Positions 16,590 to 26,387 of a stretch of 64,000 bases of DNA are shown here, piece after piece. The DNA comes from Chitinophaga terrae (ex Kim and Jung 2007) (lineage in GTDB: Bacteria; Bacteroidota; Bacteroidia; Chitinophagales; Chitinophagaceae). The position numbers and the translations under genes are program-made. Below the pieces are notes generated by a model. That model saw only the letters and a list, made by a program, of their open reading frames with translations. It did not search any database and had not been told where the DNA came from. How positions within the stretch are numbered: position 1 is the first letter of the stretch; every line of letters starts with the position of its first letter. The stretch lies in the NCBI RefSeq assembly GCF_900107795.1, contig NZ_FNRL01000012.1:124001-188000 (forward strand). Reading direction: 5' to 3'.

Positions 16590-18095
16590 TCAATATCCCG
16601 GGTTCTGTTGCAGTTTTCCTTCGCTGAACTGTATCTGGGTGAAAGGAATAGGAAATACTTCATGCTTGCCGGCCACAAATGTTTTACCGTGTTTGCGGAA
16701 AGCTGCAGCCGCCGTACCTGGCGCCAGTTTATCCTCTCTTACCAGCTCAAAGTAGCGGTCATGTTCCATCGCCATTTCCACGCGCCTTTCATGCCATATA
16801 TCCGCTCTTGTTACGCTGTTTTTACCAGTGAGCCCCGCCCGTTCCCGAAGTGCGTTGATATCTGCGACGGCTGCATTGGCATTTCCCAGCGCCAGGGCAG
16901 CTTCCGCATGTATAAGCAGTATTTCGCCCAACCTCAATACCCGCAGGTTTTTAGGCAGGCGGTCCAGGTTGCCGCAGAACTGCTCCCGGGTCCGGCTATG
17001 GTATGCTTTGTAATTATAGCGGTCATTTTGCACACTATCTTTGCCGGGCACACGAAAACCATCCCATAACACGGTTCCGGCCCGGGTTATAAAGATAATA
17101 GTTGCAGCCTCTCTTTTATCTCCCGGTTCGTATTCATCCACCAGGCTCTGCGAAGGCCCGCCAAATCCCCATCCCAGGTCAGCCCATCCGCCTTTACCGC
17201 CCGCTCTTGGCCCCTGGCTGTTGCTGTATACCTCTATAGCCGCGTCGCAAGTAGCATTTATGCCTGTTTGCACTTCAAAAATAGATTCTGCATTGTTGGC
17301 CCCTGATTGCCGCCATATCGATGCATAATCATCTGCGAGGCTGTAGCTGCCCACTTTGCCTGTTATAACCGAATCAGAAAGACTATATGCCCGCTGCCAG
17401 TTCTGGCGGTACAAAAATACTTTCGCCAGCATGCCTGCTGCGGCGCCCTTTGTAGCCCTTCCAACCTGGCTGCCGCTGCCTCCTTTAGGCGGCAGATTGG
17501 TCAATGCAAACTCCAGGTCCGAAATGATCAGCTGGTAGATCTCGTCGGCGCCCGCACGGGTCTGGTACTGGTCCGACGCTGCCTCGGGCGGGGTAAGCAC
17601 TTTATCTACCTTCGGCACTCCTCCAAATATCCTTACAAGGTTAAAATAAAAATATCCTCTCAGGAAATGCGCTTCACCCAAGAGGTGCGATTTCATATCC
17701 TGGTCCAGCGAAGTAGAAGATTCCAGCGCCTGCAGCGCCCTGTTGGCCCTGGAAATCGCCTGGTAATAGCCGGACCAGATGTCGTTGAACACAGTGTTAT
17801 TCGCATCCATGGTGAGATTATCGAGTTGTCCCTGTGTTGGTGCAGCATCATCCTCAAAGCTTCCTTTGTCGGCATCGTCTGATGCAATGTTGGTTACCCC
17901 GATAAACGGGAAACCATGCACCTTCCCCAGCCACATGTTATTATACACGCCGGTTACCAGGTTTTGTGCAGAACCAGGGTCGTCGGCTGCAGCTTCTTCA
18001 TCAATTTGTCCTTGCGGTTTTACATCCAGGTACCTGTTGCAGGCAAACATTCCTGCAATCAACATGGCGCCTGTTACTGCATATATCTTTCTCAT
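16590..18095 (-). CDS. SusD/RagB-family surface glycan-binding lipoprotein
   Basis: Starting at the ATG at 18095 the protein is 501 residues with a lipoprotein signal (MRKIYAVTGAMLIAGMFAC). Family marks include RYLDVKPQGQ at the mature start, HFLRGYFYFNLVRIFGGVP (about 130-148), a TPR-like helical core, and LRLGEILLIHAEAALALGN followed by INALRERAGL. SusD proteins sit over the SusC pore and help capture the ligand. A longer reading frame begins at 18158 but would overlap susC and lacks a signal sequence. It is 10 bp downstream of susC and 18 bp upstream of the GH144 gene. Confidence 0.95.
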   Translation of the reverse strand: MRKIYAVTGAMLIAGMFACNRYLDVKPQGQIDEEAAADDPGSAQNLVTGVYNNMWLGKVHGFPFIGVTNIASDDADKGSFEDDAAPTQGQLDNLTMDANNTVFNDIWSGYYQAISRANRALQALESSTSLDQDMKSHLLGEAHFLRGYFYFNLVRIFGGVPKVDKVLTPPEAASDQYQTRAGADEIYQLIISDLEFALTNLPPKGGSGSQVGRATKGAAAGMLAKVFLYRQNWQRAYSLSDSVITGKVGSYSLADDYASIWRQSGANNAESIFEVQTGINATCDAAIEVYSNSQGPRAGGKGGWADLGWGFGGPSQSLVDEYEPGDKREAATIIFITRAGTVLWDGFRVPGKDSVQNDRYNYKAYHSRTREQFCGNLDRLPKNLRVLRLGEILLIHAEAALALGNANAAVADINALRERAGLTGKNSVTRADIWHERRVEMAMEHDRYFELVREDKLAPGTAAAAFRKHGKTFVAGKHEVFPIPFTQIQFSEGKLQQNPGY

Positions 18096-18105
18096 AACTG
18101 TTTTT

Positions 18106-21100
18106 TTAGAATGAAACATTGACGCCAAAGGCAAACGTACGGGTGATCGGGTAAGCATTCAGTTCAATACCTGCATCCAGTATGCCGCTGGAATTGTTGG
18201 TCAGATTGGTTGCAGTATTGACCCTGTTGCTGATGGTATTGTCAAAGTCGATGGTACCGCCTGGCAATTCAGGGCTAAAGCCGCTGAACCTCATCAGGGT
18301 AAATAAGTTCTGCGAGGTGAAATAAACCCTTAGCCTGGTGAAGCCGATAGATTTCAATGTTTTATCCGGCAACGTATAGCCAATAGTCAGGTTATTGCAA
18401 CGAAGGAAGTTTCCTGACTCCAGGAAATAAGTGGAAGCCGGAAGATCAGTAGTAATAAGCCTTGGATCAGTAGATGAAGGGCGCTCGCTGGTCCAGCGGC
18501 TATTTGCATAGCCGGATTCTATATTATCCGTATTCGCGAACCGGTATGCTTTCTTACCGTTATAGATCTTGGCTCCGCTGCTTCCATAGAAATCGGCCGA
18601 CAGGTCAAAACCTTTGTAATTTAGTCCGAGGTTGAATCCATAATACATTTTGGGTTGGTAAGAGCCTACAAACTGCCGGTCGTCTGCATTGATCACCCCA
18701 TCTCCCGTTATATCCTTATACCGCAGATCTCCGGGCCGGATACTGGATTTCCGCGGATCGTTGGCGATATTAGGGTCTGAATCGATCTCTCCCTGGTCGC
18801 GGTATACGCCTAACGATTCCAGCATATAGAAGCTCGCCACAGGCTGCCCGTTATCTGTTCTCGTAACATAGCTTTGATTGCCAACGCCTCCACCAAGGAG
18901 GGCTTGTCCTCCGCTCAGGTTAGTAACTTCATTCTTATTGAATGTGATGTTGCCGCCTACTGAATAGCTCAGGTCATCAGTGATCTTATCTTTCCAGTTC
19001 AGTGAAAATTCAAAGCCTGTATTCCTGAACGATGCGGCGTTGGTGATATAGGTATTGTCCGGGTCGCCCAGGATACTTGGAATATTCACAACGATCAATG
19101 CGTCCTTTGTCTTCTTGTTATAGTAATCCATCTCACCACGCAGTCTTTCATCCAGCAAACTGAATTCAAAACCTACATCAAACTGCATAGTAGTTTCCCA
19201 TTTGAGGTTGTTGTCTTTTGTATCCTGCAGCGCGATTCCCTGTGTAATGCTGTTGTCGAAGAAGTATGGAAGATTGACGGTAGCAGTGTTGATGTAGGCA
19301 TTCGTCGGGATATTGTCGTTACCCAGCTGTCCCCAGCTGCCACGCAGTTTCAGGAAGTTGAAAAACTTCTGGTTCTTCATAAATTCTTCCTGGCTGATCA
19401 CCCAGCCTACACCTACTGTTGGAAAGTATCCCCAACGTTCCCTGAATTTGGAGCTGCCATCTGCGCGGATAGAGGCGCTGACCAGGTACTTTTCATCGTA
19501 CCCGTAATTGACGCGTCCGACAAACGATTGCCTGGCGTATTTATCGCCCCTGTTATAAAGGGTCGATTGCACGTTGGGATCGCCGAGATCGAGGTACCAG
19601 AGATCTTTGTTCTCAGGCACGTTAATACGTTGTCCTAACAGGAAGGTGCTGTAAAATCCTTCTGTCACAGAACCTCCAAGGATCGTGAGCGAATGTTTGC
19701 CAAAAGTCTGGTCGAAGGTAATGGTGTTATCCCAAACCCAGCCCTGTTGCCGGGAATCGTTGATCGCCAGTTTGCTGTTATCCTGGCGTTGGTTACCACC
19801 CGCCGAAAGGAAGGTCTTTTCATCGTTGAGGTACTTGTAATTGTAAACCCTGTCGTATCCCCAGCGGAGATCTGCGTTGAAAGCGGAACGCAGTTTCAGG
19901 GACTTGATGGGAGAAAATTCCAGCGCCAGGTTGCCCTGCAGGCGGTTATCCTGTTGCAGGTAATTCCTTTTATCGATCTGTAACAACGGGTTGGCTACGT
20001 TACCCCAGGCAGAAGTATTGCCATAACGGCCGTTTTCTTCTACCGGCACTACCGGCGCCGCCCGGTAGATGTTACCGTAAATATCGAAGAGCGAAACGTT
20101 TTGACCGCCGCCGCGGGAATACGACAATTGAGAGGTCAGCTTCCATTTATCGGATATGTTGAAATCGTTGTTCGCCCTGAATGTAAACCGCCTGAAGGTG
20201 TTGGTTTTCACTATACCGTCGTCTTGCAGAAAACCGGCGCTATAGAAGTAAGTATACTTATCTGTACCTCCCGACATGGACAGGTTGTGATTCATCTGGA
20301 AAGCCTTGCGGAGTACAGCATCGTACCAGTTGGTAGACCCTTTATAGGTCGCTGCATCATTGTCCGGATCTTTGCTGGGAGCTGCTTCTTTAAGATAGGA
20401 TATATATTGGTTCCTGTCGGCCATTTTCACCAGGTGAGCGGCTTCCCTGAAACCAGCCTGTCCATCGTAGCGGATCTCCATTTTACCTGACCTTCCTTTA
20501 CGGGTAGTGATGATCACAACGCCATTGGCTGCACGAACACCATAGATAGCGGCGGAAGCGTCTTTCAGTACGTCCATGCTTACAATATCCGCGTTGTTGA
20601 TATTGCGGATATCATCGGTAAGCACTCCATCTACCACGTATAATGGGTTGGCGCCTCCCATTACAGAACCGGTACCACGTACCCTCACCTGTGGTTGCGT
20701 ATTGGGTTGACCTGAATTAATGATCTGCACACCTGCTACCTTTCCCTGCATGGCCTGTGTAGCCGTCAGCACCGGTTGTTTAGCGAGGTCTTCCCCTTTT
20801 ACTGTAGCAATGGAACCGGTTAGATCTCTTTTCCGCTGGGTACCATATCCTACAACCACAACCTGTTCCAACTGGCTTTGAGAAGTGCTGAGCGTGATAT
20901 TCAGGTTCGTTTGGGCACCGGTCACCGGCACTTCCTTCGTAACATATCCCAGGTAAGTGATGACCAGCGTTGCGTTTTGCCCCTGCAGCCGCAGGGTAAA
21001 ACTGCCATCCGGTCCGGTAGTGGTGCCAAGGCTGGTACCTTTTACGCGGATGGTAACACCGATCAGCGGTTCCGCGGAGGCAGAGTCCTTCACGGTTCCA

Positions 21101-21237
21101 CGGATGGGCTCTGTTTGCCGTGGTTCGGCATAACTGGATGTCGATGTACTTGCGATGTCTTTGTTGCGTGCCGAAACAATGATGGTCAGCACGAGGCACA
21201 GAACAGTACCACACAGCTTCGTAACTGTAACTTTCAT
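18106..21237 (-). CDS. SusC/RagA-family TonB-dependent transporter
   Basis: A 1043-residue protein with a signal peptide, a carboxypeptidase-like domain (IRGTVKDSASAEPLIGVTIR, about 45-120), the SusC signature VVVGYGTQRKRDLTGS (about 133-148), a plug with RGTGSVMGGANPLYVVDGV and MDVLKDASAAIYGVRAANGV, and a long barrel ending in an aromatic strand (FAFGVNVSF). It pairs with the SusD gene downstream, and the GH144 enzyme suggests beta-1,2-glucooligosaccharides as cargo (inference). No sigma or anti-sigma pair is adjacent, so control of this locus is not evident here. Confidence 0.95.
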   Translation of the reverse strand: MKVTVTKLCGTVLCLVLTIIVSARNKDIASTSTSSYAEPRQTEPIRGTVKDSASAEPLIGVTIRVKGTSLGTTTGPDGSFTLRLQGQNATLVITYLGYVTKEVPVTGAQTNLNITLSTSQSQLEQVVVVGYGTQRKRDLTGSIATVKGEDLAKQPVLTATQAMQGKVAGVQIINSGQPNTQPQVRVRGTGSVMGGANPLYVVDGVLTDDIRNINNADIVSMDVLKDASAAIYGVRAANGVVIITTRKGRSGKMEIRYDGQAGFREAAHLVKMADRNQYISYLKEAAPSKDPDNDAATYKGSTNWYDAVLRKAFQMNHNLSMSGGTDKYTYFYSAGFLQDDGIVKTNTFRRFTFRANNDFNISDKWKLTSQLSYSRGGGQNVSLFDIYGNIYRAAPVVPVEENGRYGNTSAWGNVANPLLQIDKRNYLQQDNRLQGNLALEFSPIKSLKLRSAFNADLRWGYDRVYNYKYLNDEKTFLSAGGNQRQDNSKLAINDSRQQGWVWDNTITFDQTFGKHSLTILGGSVTEGFYSTFLLGQRINVPENKDLWYLDLGDPNVQSTLYNRGDKYARQSFVGRVNYGYDEKYLVSASIRADGSSKFRERWGYFPTVGVGWVISQEEFMKNQKFFNFLKLRGSWGQLGNDNIPTNAYINTATVNLPYFFDNSITQGIALQDTKDNNLKWETTMQFDVGFEFSLLDERLRGEMDYYNKKTKDALIVVNIPSILGDPDNTYITNAASFRNTGFEFSLNWKDKITDDLSYSVGGNITFNKNEVTNLSGGQALLGGGVGNQSYVTRTDNGQPVASFYMLESLGVYRDQGEIDSDPNIANDPRKSSIRPGDLRYKDITGDGVINADDRQFVGSYQPKMYYGFNLGLNYKGFDLSADFYGSSGAKIYNGKKAYRFANTDNIESGYANSRWTSERPSSTDPRLITTDLPASTYFLESGNFLRCNNLTIGYTLPDKTLKSIGFTRLRVYFTSQNLFTLMRFSGFSPELPGGTIDFDNTISNRVNTATNLTNNSSGILDAGIELNAYPITRTFAFGVNVSF

Positions 21238-21645
21238 AACTGAAGTTCTATTTTTGGGTTATTCATTCCGGCAACGATCGATACGCTCTTCTACAATAAC
21301 GGCTACACATTCAGCAGGTCTTTTGTATCCAATGGTTTCAGGTTAAAATCAATAGTTAACAATGGAAATTTGTCTTTTGTTACGTATTAGGCCGCTTCAT
21401 TGCAGTAATGAGATGGCCCGATTGCGTGTATGGTTTTGTGTTAGAAGCGTTTCAGAAGGTTGATTGGTGAGAGATGATCATTCAACTGGGCTCTGCAATT
21501 TTTTAGCGGGTTTATAATCACATCTCTCGTTGCCGCTTGAGAGTTATCGAACCCAGGATTTAATATTCCAGGCTATACTTTATTGCATGCCTTTTGTTGC
21601 TAATAGTCGTTCCGCCATCAATGTTAAACCCTCAATTTCAAAAAA
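21238..21645. other. Divergent promoter region between susC and epoxide hydrolase genes
   Basis: This 408-bp AT-rich gap should hold promoters for both flanking genes. I found no exact TAnnTTTG match on either strand and no convincing ORF. Confidence 0.4.
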
Positions 21646-22785
21646 ATGAGTCAACCATTCACTATTAACATCGATCAATCGCTCCTCGACGAACTTCATC
21701 AACGACTGGCAGCTACCCGCTGGATCAATGAAGTCGCGAATGCCGACTGGAAAGCAGGAACCAACAAAGCATACCTGCAACAACTTTGCGATTACTGGCA
21801 GAAAGATTTCGATTGGGCTAAGCAACAGGAGTATCTCAATAGCTTTCATCATTATATCACGGAGATCCGGGATCAAACTATTCATTTCATCCATGAAAAA
21901 GGACAGGGCCGGTCTTCCTTCCCTATCTTGCTCACTCATGGTTACCCCGATAGCTTTGTACGATTTCTTAAACTGATCCCGCTGTTGGTAGCGGCAGACG
22001 AAGACGGTTTTTCCTTTGATGTTGTAGTGCCATCCATACCAGGTTATGGTTTTTCCGGTATCCCAACAACTCCGGGCATGAACCCGGCTAAGATTGCGGA
22101 ACTGTTTGCCCGGCTGATGACGAATGAATTGGGTTATGAGAAATTTGTGGCACAGGGCGGCGACTGGGGAAGTACGATCACGGAAACACTGGCAAGGAAC
22201 GAACAGGAGATTGTGTCGGCCATTCACCTGACTGATATTCCTTTTATTCATCTCTTCGAAATCCCGGAGGGTGAATTATCACAGGAAGAAAAAGACTACC
22301 TTGATAGAGGCAAACAATGGCAGCAACAGGAAGGAGCTTATGCAATGATCCAAAGCACCAAGCCACAAACGCTGGGATATGGGCTCAATGATTCGCCAGC
22401 CGGATTAGCAGCATGGATCATTGAAAAATTTTATCGTTGGAGCGATAACAAAGGCGACCTGGAAAGCGCTTTCAGCAAAGACGAACTGCTTACCAACCTG
22501 ACTATTTACTGGGCAACGGGAACTATCAATTCAGCCAACCGGCTCTATTACGAATATGCACAGAGCATGTTTACATCCCAACGCGGCCAGACATCCAGGC
22601 TGGAAACGCCTGCAGGAGCAGCTATCTTCCCTAAAGATCTTATTCCTGCACCCAGGGCCTATGCGGATCGTTTTTTCAATATCCGGCATTGGACAGAATT
22701 TGATAAGGGCGGTCACTTTGCCGCGATGGAAGCACCGGAATTGCTGGCAGCGGATATACGGAGCTTTGTGAAAAAGGTATTATAG
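21646..22785 (+). CDS. Epoxide hydrolase (alpha/beta-hydrolase with EHN domain)
   Basis: The 379-residue cytosolic protein begins with an epoxide-hydrolase N-terminal region (about 1-105, ending TATRWINE-like helices and DWAKQQEYLNSFHHYIT) and continues as an alpha/beta-hydrolase. The oxyanion motif HGYP is at 98-101, the nucleophile Asp173 lies in GGDWGS, and the catalytic His357 lies in GGHFAAME. Epoxide hydrolases of this branch open epoxides through an Asp-ester intermediate; the substrate is unknown. No signal peptide is present. It appears monocistronic, since the next feature is on the opposite strand 8 bp away. Confidence 0.9.
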   Translation: MSQPFTINIDQSLLDELHQRLAATRWINEVANADWKAGTNKAYLQQLCDYWQKDFDWAKQQEYLNSFHHYITEIRDQTIHFIHEKGQGRSSFPILLTHGYPDSFVRFLKLIPLLVAADEDGFSFDVVVPSIPGYGFSGIPTTPGMNPAKIAELFARLMTNELGYEKFVAQGGDWGSTITETLARNEQEIVSAIHLTDIPFIHLFEIPEGELSQEEKDYLDRGKQWQQQEGAYAMIQSTKPQTLGYGLNDSPAGLAAWIIEKFYRWSDNKGDLESAFSKDELLTNLTIYWATGTINSANRLYYEYAQSMFTSQRGQTSRLETPAGAAIFPKDLIPAPRAYADRFFNIRHWTEFDKGGHFAAMEAPELLAADIRSFVKKVL

Positions 22786-22792
22786 CCGCCTG

Positions 22793-23461
22793 TTATTCAG
22801 CCCGCAGGCTTTTAACCGGGTTGATGGTAGAAGCACGGATTGCCTGGAAACTTACTGTCCCCAATGCAACCAGCAAGGCTCCCATGTATACAACGGGGAA
22901 AAGCCACCAGGGTATCGGCGCATGGTATGGGTAATGCGACAACCAGTTTTGCATGGCGAAATAAGCGACAGGCGTTGCAATACCGGCAGCAACCAGGATC
23001 AGCACTACAAACTGTTTGGTCAGCAAACGCCAGAGAGTTAATACCGAAGCTCCCAATACTTTCCTTACCCCTATTTCCTTTACACGTTGTTCAACCGCAA
23101 AAGAAGCCATCCCGAATAAGCCGATGCAACTGATAAAAATTGCCAGCATGGCCCAGTAACCAGATAGTTTCCCCATACGTTCTTCATTCCCGAATTTCTT
23201 GTCATACTCCTGGCTGACAAAACTATATTCAAACGGCTCATTGGCATTATAGTTCTTCATCACGGCTTCAATTTTAGCAAGCGCCCCGGAAGCAGGAATG
23301 GCAGGGTTAAGTTTTAATACCACGAAATTCCCTTTCTCCCTGTTCAGCATAAATACCGATGGTTTTGCTGGTTCGTAGGGAGATTCCATTACCATGTCTT
23401 TAATTAGCCCGAAAAAAAGGATAGGGAATATTGTTTTCATAGCACAGGATTTATGTTGCAT
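22793..23461 (-). pseudogene. MacB-like FtsX-family permease, 5'-truncated remnant
   Basis: The frame encodes only the last 200 or so residues of a family normally about 790-800 long. It contains GLIKDMVMESPYEPAKPSVF, then the final FtsX membrane domain (AMLAIFISCIGLFGMASFA, EIGVRKVLGAS) and the usual C-terminal AIRASTINPVKSLRAE. The full-length relative at 56928-59321 ends in the same way. The first 20 residues (MQHKSCAMKTIFPILFF) do not resemble the family and the frame abuts the RluF stop by 6 bp, so about 600 codons appear deleted. No ATPase gene is nearby. It is probably non-functional. Confidence 0.75.
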
Positions 23462-23467
23462 TGTCTT

Positions 23468-24214
23468 CTATTCGTCCATTCCGCCTGCATCCTGGTTGCC
23501 TTTCTCTGTTTTACTGCTGTTGGCAACGAGCGCGTTCATGCTGTTGATCTCTTCTTTGGTAAAATATCTCCACTTTCCGGGGGCAAGATCTTTCAGGGTC
23601 ATATTCATGATTCGTACGCGCTTCAACGTTACAACATCGTAGCCCAGCGCTTCGCACATCCGCCTGATCTGGCGGTTCAGTCCCTGGGTCAGGATGATCC
23701 TGAACCTGTTGGAGCCTTCCTGCTGCACGAAACATTTCTGGGTAACGGTGCCGAGTATACGTACGCCGTTACGCATGGCTTTAACAAATTCCAGGTCTAT
23801 AGGTTTATCTACCGTTACTATGTATTCTTTCTCGTGGTTGTTGCCCGCTCTCAGTATCTTATTCACGATATCGCCATCGTTGGTGAGGAAGATAAGACCT
23901 TCCGATCTTTTATCCAGCCGCCCGATCGGGAAGATGCGGGAGGGGTAGTTCATGTAATCGATGATATTTGTCTTGTCCTTCAGATCTGTAGTGCAGGTAA
24001 CTCCCTTGGGTTTATTGAGGGCAATGTAAACAGTTGATTTCTTCTTTTTTAATGGCTCCCCGTCAATTTCAACAACATCCCCTGCTTTCACCCGATTACC
24101 TTTGGAAGCGATGTTGTCGTTGATTGTCACCCTACCCTGCTCTATATATTTATCGGCCTCCCTGCGGCTGCAGAAACCTGTTTCACTGATATATTTGTTG
24201 ATACTGATGTCCAT
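23468..24214 (-). CDS. rluF: 23S rRNA pseudouridine synthase, RluF type
   Basis: With the ATG at 24214 (MDISINKYISETGFCSRREA) the protein is 248 residues: an S4 RNA-binding domain (about 1-60), then an RsuA/RluF catalytic domain with the active-site Asp in GRLDKRSEGLIFLTNDGD (about 97-114). ILRAGNNHEKEYIVTVDKP and GLNRQIRRMCEALGY are typical of RluF, which modifies U2604 of 23S rRNA. A Lys/Gly-rich tail of 15-20 residues extends past the domain. The in-frame ATG at 24256 adds non-conserved residues and is not preferred. The S4 domain separates it from the RluA type. Confidence 0.9.
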   Translation of the reverse strand: MDISINKYISETGFCSRREADKYIEQGRVTINDNIASKGNRVKAGDVVEIDGEPLKKKKSTVYIALNKPKGVTCTTDLKDKTNIIDYMNYPSRIFPIGRLDKRSEGLIFLTNDGDIVNKILRAGNNHEKEYIVTVDKPIDLEFVKAMRNGVRILGTVTQKCFVQQEGSNRFRIILTQGLNRQIRRMCEALGYDVVTLKRVRIMNMTLKDLAPGKWRYFTKEEINSMNALVANSSKTEKGNQDAGGMDE

Positions 24215-24337
24215 ATTTCTCTTAAAATCACCCGCAAAATAGTTAAATCGGGGCATAAAACTGTTTTGATGTTACAGATCAACACCGTAACTTGTTATAA
24301 GTAACCAACAGCAAATCCGGGGGTATGACCCGCTGAT

Positions 24338-26281
24338 ATGAAAATTATATACATCCTGGCCAGCTTTATGCTCGCGTTCATGGCTGTTCCACTTTATGGT
24401 CAGGGACTTCTCCCCTATATTTTGAACGGGTCTGCTACTCAAACCAGTTGCAACTGCTATGTACTGACGCCCGACGCCAACACTACCAGCGGTACGGCCT
24501 GGAATAAGAACAAGATCAACCTGAACCAGTCTTTTAATTATGTTTTTGATGTATACCTGGGCTGTAAAGATGCTAACGGGGCGGATGGTATCGGCTTTAT
24601 CCTGCAAACTAAAGGCACTAACCTGGGCGCTACAGGCCAGGGTCTTGGTTTTAAAGGCATCTCTCCCTCTTTGGGCGTATTGATCGATACCTACCAGAAC
24701 AACGACGAAAATGATCCGGCCTACGACCATATCGCCATCCAGATGAACGGGATGTCGGACCATCTTAGCAGCGGGAACCTCGCCGGCCCTGTTACCGCCC
24801 TGGTAAACAGCGATAACATCGAAGACTGCCAATGGCACCTTTTCAGGATCAACTGGGATGCTACTGCCAAACATATGGAAGTAAGCGTGGATAACCAGGT
24901 CAGGCTCACACTTGACAAGGATATTGTAAATGATATTTTCGGCGGGGACCCGGAAGTTTTCTGGGGCTTCGCCGGCAGCACCGGCGGCTCGTCTAACCTC
25001 CAGCAGTTCTGCGCCGCCCTGCGGCCCGACTTCGGCTTTAATCCAAGGCAGATATACTGCGATGGTATTCCTATTCAATTCCTGGACAAATCCAGCTCCT
25101 TCGGCGATATCACCCGCTGGTGGTGGGATTTCGGCGATGGTACCCAAACCACTGCCCCCCAGCCTGCCCCGCACACCTACCCGGGCGCCGGCAATTACAC
25201 AGTGAAGCTGGTCATCGAAGATAACAGCGGTTGCATTTCCGATACGCTTAAAGCTCCCTTTACCATAGGCTCCTACCCGGAAGTGGATTTTGGCCCTACT
25301 CCCTTTTGCCTGGGCACCAACCAGGCGATGGAAAATAAAACACGTATAGCAGTAGGCGCCGCCCAGCAATGGTTATGGGAATGGGGTGATGGTACAACCA
25401 GCACCGGCAGCGATCCTGCACCGCCATACACCATACCCGGCCCGCGGTCTATCCAGCTAACCGTAACTTCCGACCGCGGATGCAGCGGTTCTGCTGTCAG
25501 GAATATCCTCTTCAGCAGCACACCCGATGTTACCGGCGCCGGTATAGACGCCTGCCTGGGCACTCCCAATGCTTTCCGCGGCACCAATCAAACTTCCAAC
25601 ATCCATCTTTCTGCCTGGAAATGGGATTTTGGAGATGGCGGGAGCAGCCTGGGACAAACAGCCAGTCACATATATGCAGATACGGGCGTATACCACGCCA
25701 GCCTGTATGGGATCAGCACCGAAGGTTGCCTGTCGCCCGTTGTAGATGTTCCTGTACGGGTAACCAGCGTTCATGCACGCGCAGGGAAAGATACCATTAT
25801 AGCAGCCGGACAACCATTGCAACTACAGGCCGGCTGGCTGAACGACCGGGTAACATACCAGTGGTCGCCGGCTACGGGGTTAAACGACCCGTTCAGCGAT
25901 CATCCCGTGGCAGTGCTGCAACGCGACCAAACCTACCGCCTTACCCTCATTTCGCCCGAAGGATGTACGGATACTGACGATGTTACCGTTAAAGTTTATA
26001 AAGGCCCCGAATTTTATGTGCCCAATGCCTTTACTCCCAATGGCGACGGAAAAAATGATGTGTTCCGCGTAATAGCGCCCGGCGTCCCGAAACTGGACTT
26101 CTTCTGCATCTGGAACAGGTGGGGACAGGAAATTTACAGGTCTAACGACCTGCCAGGCGGATGGGATGGCAAGATCCAGGGACAACCAGCGCCGGCAGAT
26201 ACCTATGTCTGGATGGTGCAGGGAGTGGATTATACGGGAAGGAAATTCAGCAGGAAGGGTTTTGTGACCTTGATCCGGTAA
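24338..26281 (+). CDS. Secreted lectin/PKD protein with T9SS type B (CHU_C) sorting domain
   Basis: This 647-residue protein has a signal peptide (MKIIYILASFMLAFMAVPLYGQ) and a legume-lectin-like beta-sandwich (about 23-235; GADGIGFILQ, LGVLIDTYQN, CQWHLFRINWD). Three PKD-type repeats follow with WWWDFGDGTQTT, WLWEWGDGTTST and WKWDFGDGGSSL, then a C-terminal domain of about 90 residues (FYVPNAFTPNGDGKNDVFRV to KGFVTLIR). The last is the gliding-motility-associated type B signal that directs export through the type IX system. It is likely cell-surface or released and may bind glycans. It stands alone, so its partner is unknown. Confidence 0.9.
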   Translation: MKIIYILASFMLAFMAVPLYGQGLLPYILNGSATQTSCNCYVLTPDANTTSGTAWNKNKINLNQSFNYVFDVYLGCKDANGADGIGFILQTKGTNLGATGQGLGFKGISPSLGVLIDTYQNNDENDPAYDHIAIQMNGMSDHLSSGNLAGPVTALVNSDNIEDCQWHLFRINWDATAKHMEVSVDNQVRLTLDKDIVNDIFGGDPEVFWGFAGSTGGSSNLQQFCAALRPDFGFNPRQIYCDGIPIQFLDKSSSFGDITRWWWDFGDGTQTTAPQPAPHTYPGAGNYTVKLVIEDNSGCISDTLKAPFTIGSYPEVDFGPTPFCLGTNQAMENKTRIAVGAAQQWLWEWGDGTTSTGSDPAPPYTIPGPRSIQLTVTSDRGCSGSAVRNILFSSTPDVTGAGIDACLGTPNAFRGTNQTSNIHLSAWKWDFGDGGSSLGQTASHIYADTGVYHASLYGISTEGCLSPVVDVPVRVTSVHARAGKDTIIAAGQPLQLQAGWLNDRVTYQWSPATGLNDPFSDHPVAVLQRDQTYRLTLISPEGCTDTDDVTVKVYKGPEFYVPNAFTPNGDGKNDVFRVIAPGVPKLDFFCIWNRWGQEIYRSNDLPGGWDGKIQGQPAPADTYVWMVQGVDYTGRKFSRKGFVTLIR

Positions 26282-26310
26282 AAAAAGCAACCCGGTAGAA
26301 ACCGGGCTGC
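26280..26310. terminator. Terminator between convergent PKD-protein and LLM genes
   Basis: GCAACCCGGT and ACCGGGCTGC (26287-26296, 26301-26310) form a stem with a 4-nt loop and one mismatch. The preceding A run becomes U-rich at the 3' side of a minus-strand hairpin, so it best serves the LLM gene. Confidence 0.7.
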
Positions 26311-26387
26311 TATTGCAATTTGGAATAAAAATTTTATTTTTTTCTGCCTCGTTATACAACGTCTCTTCTCACTTCTTTGAACGACAT

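Noticed and set aside
24272-25369. Long minus-strand ORF (365 codons) opposite the lectin/PKD gene
   Set aside because: The plus-strand frame has a signal peptide, lectin, PKD and CHU_C domains; the antisense frame has no recognisable domain and arises from high GC at third positions.
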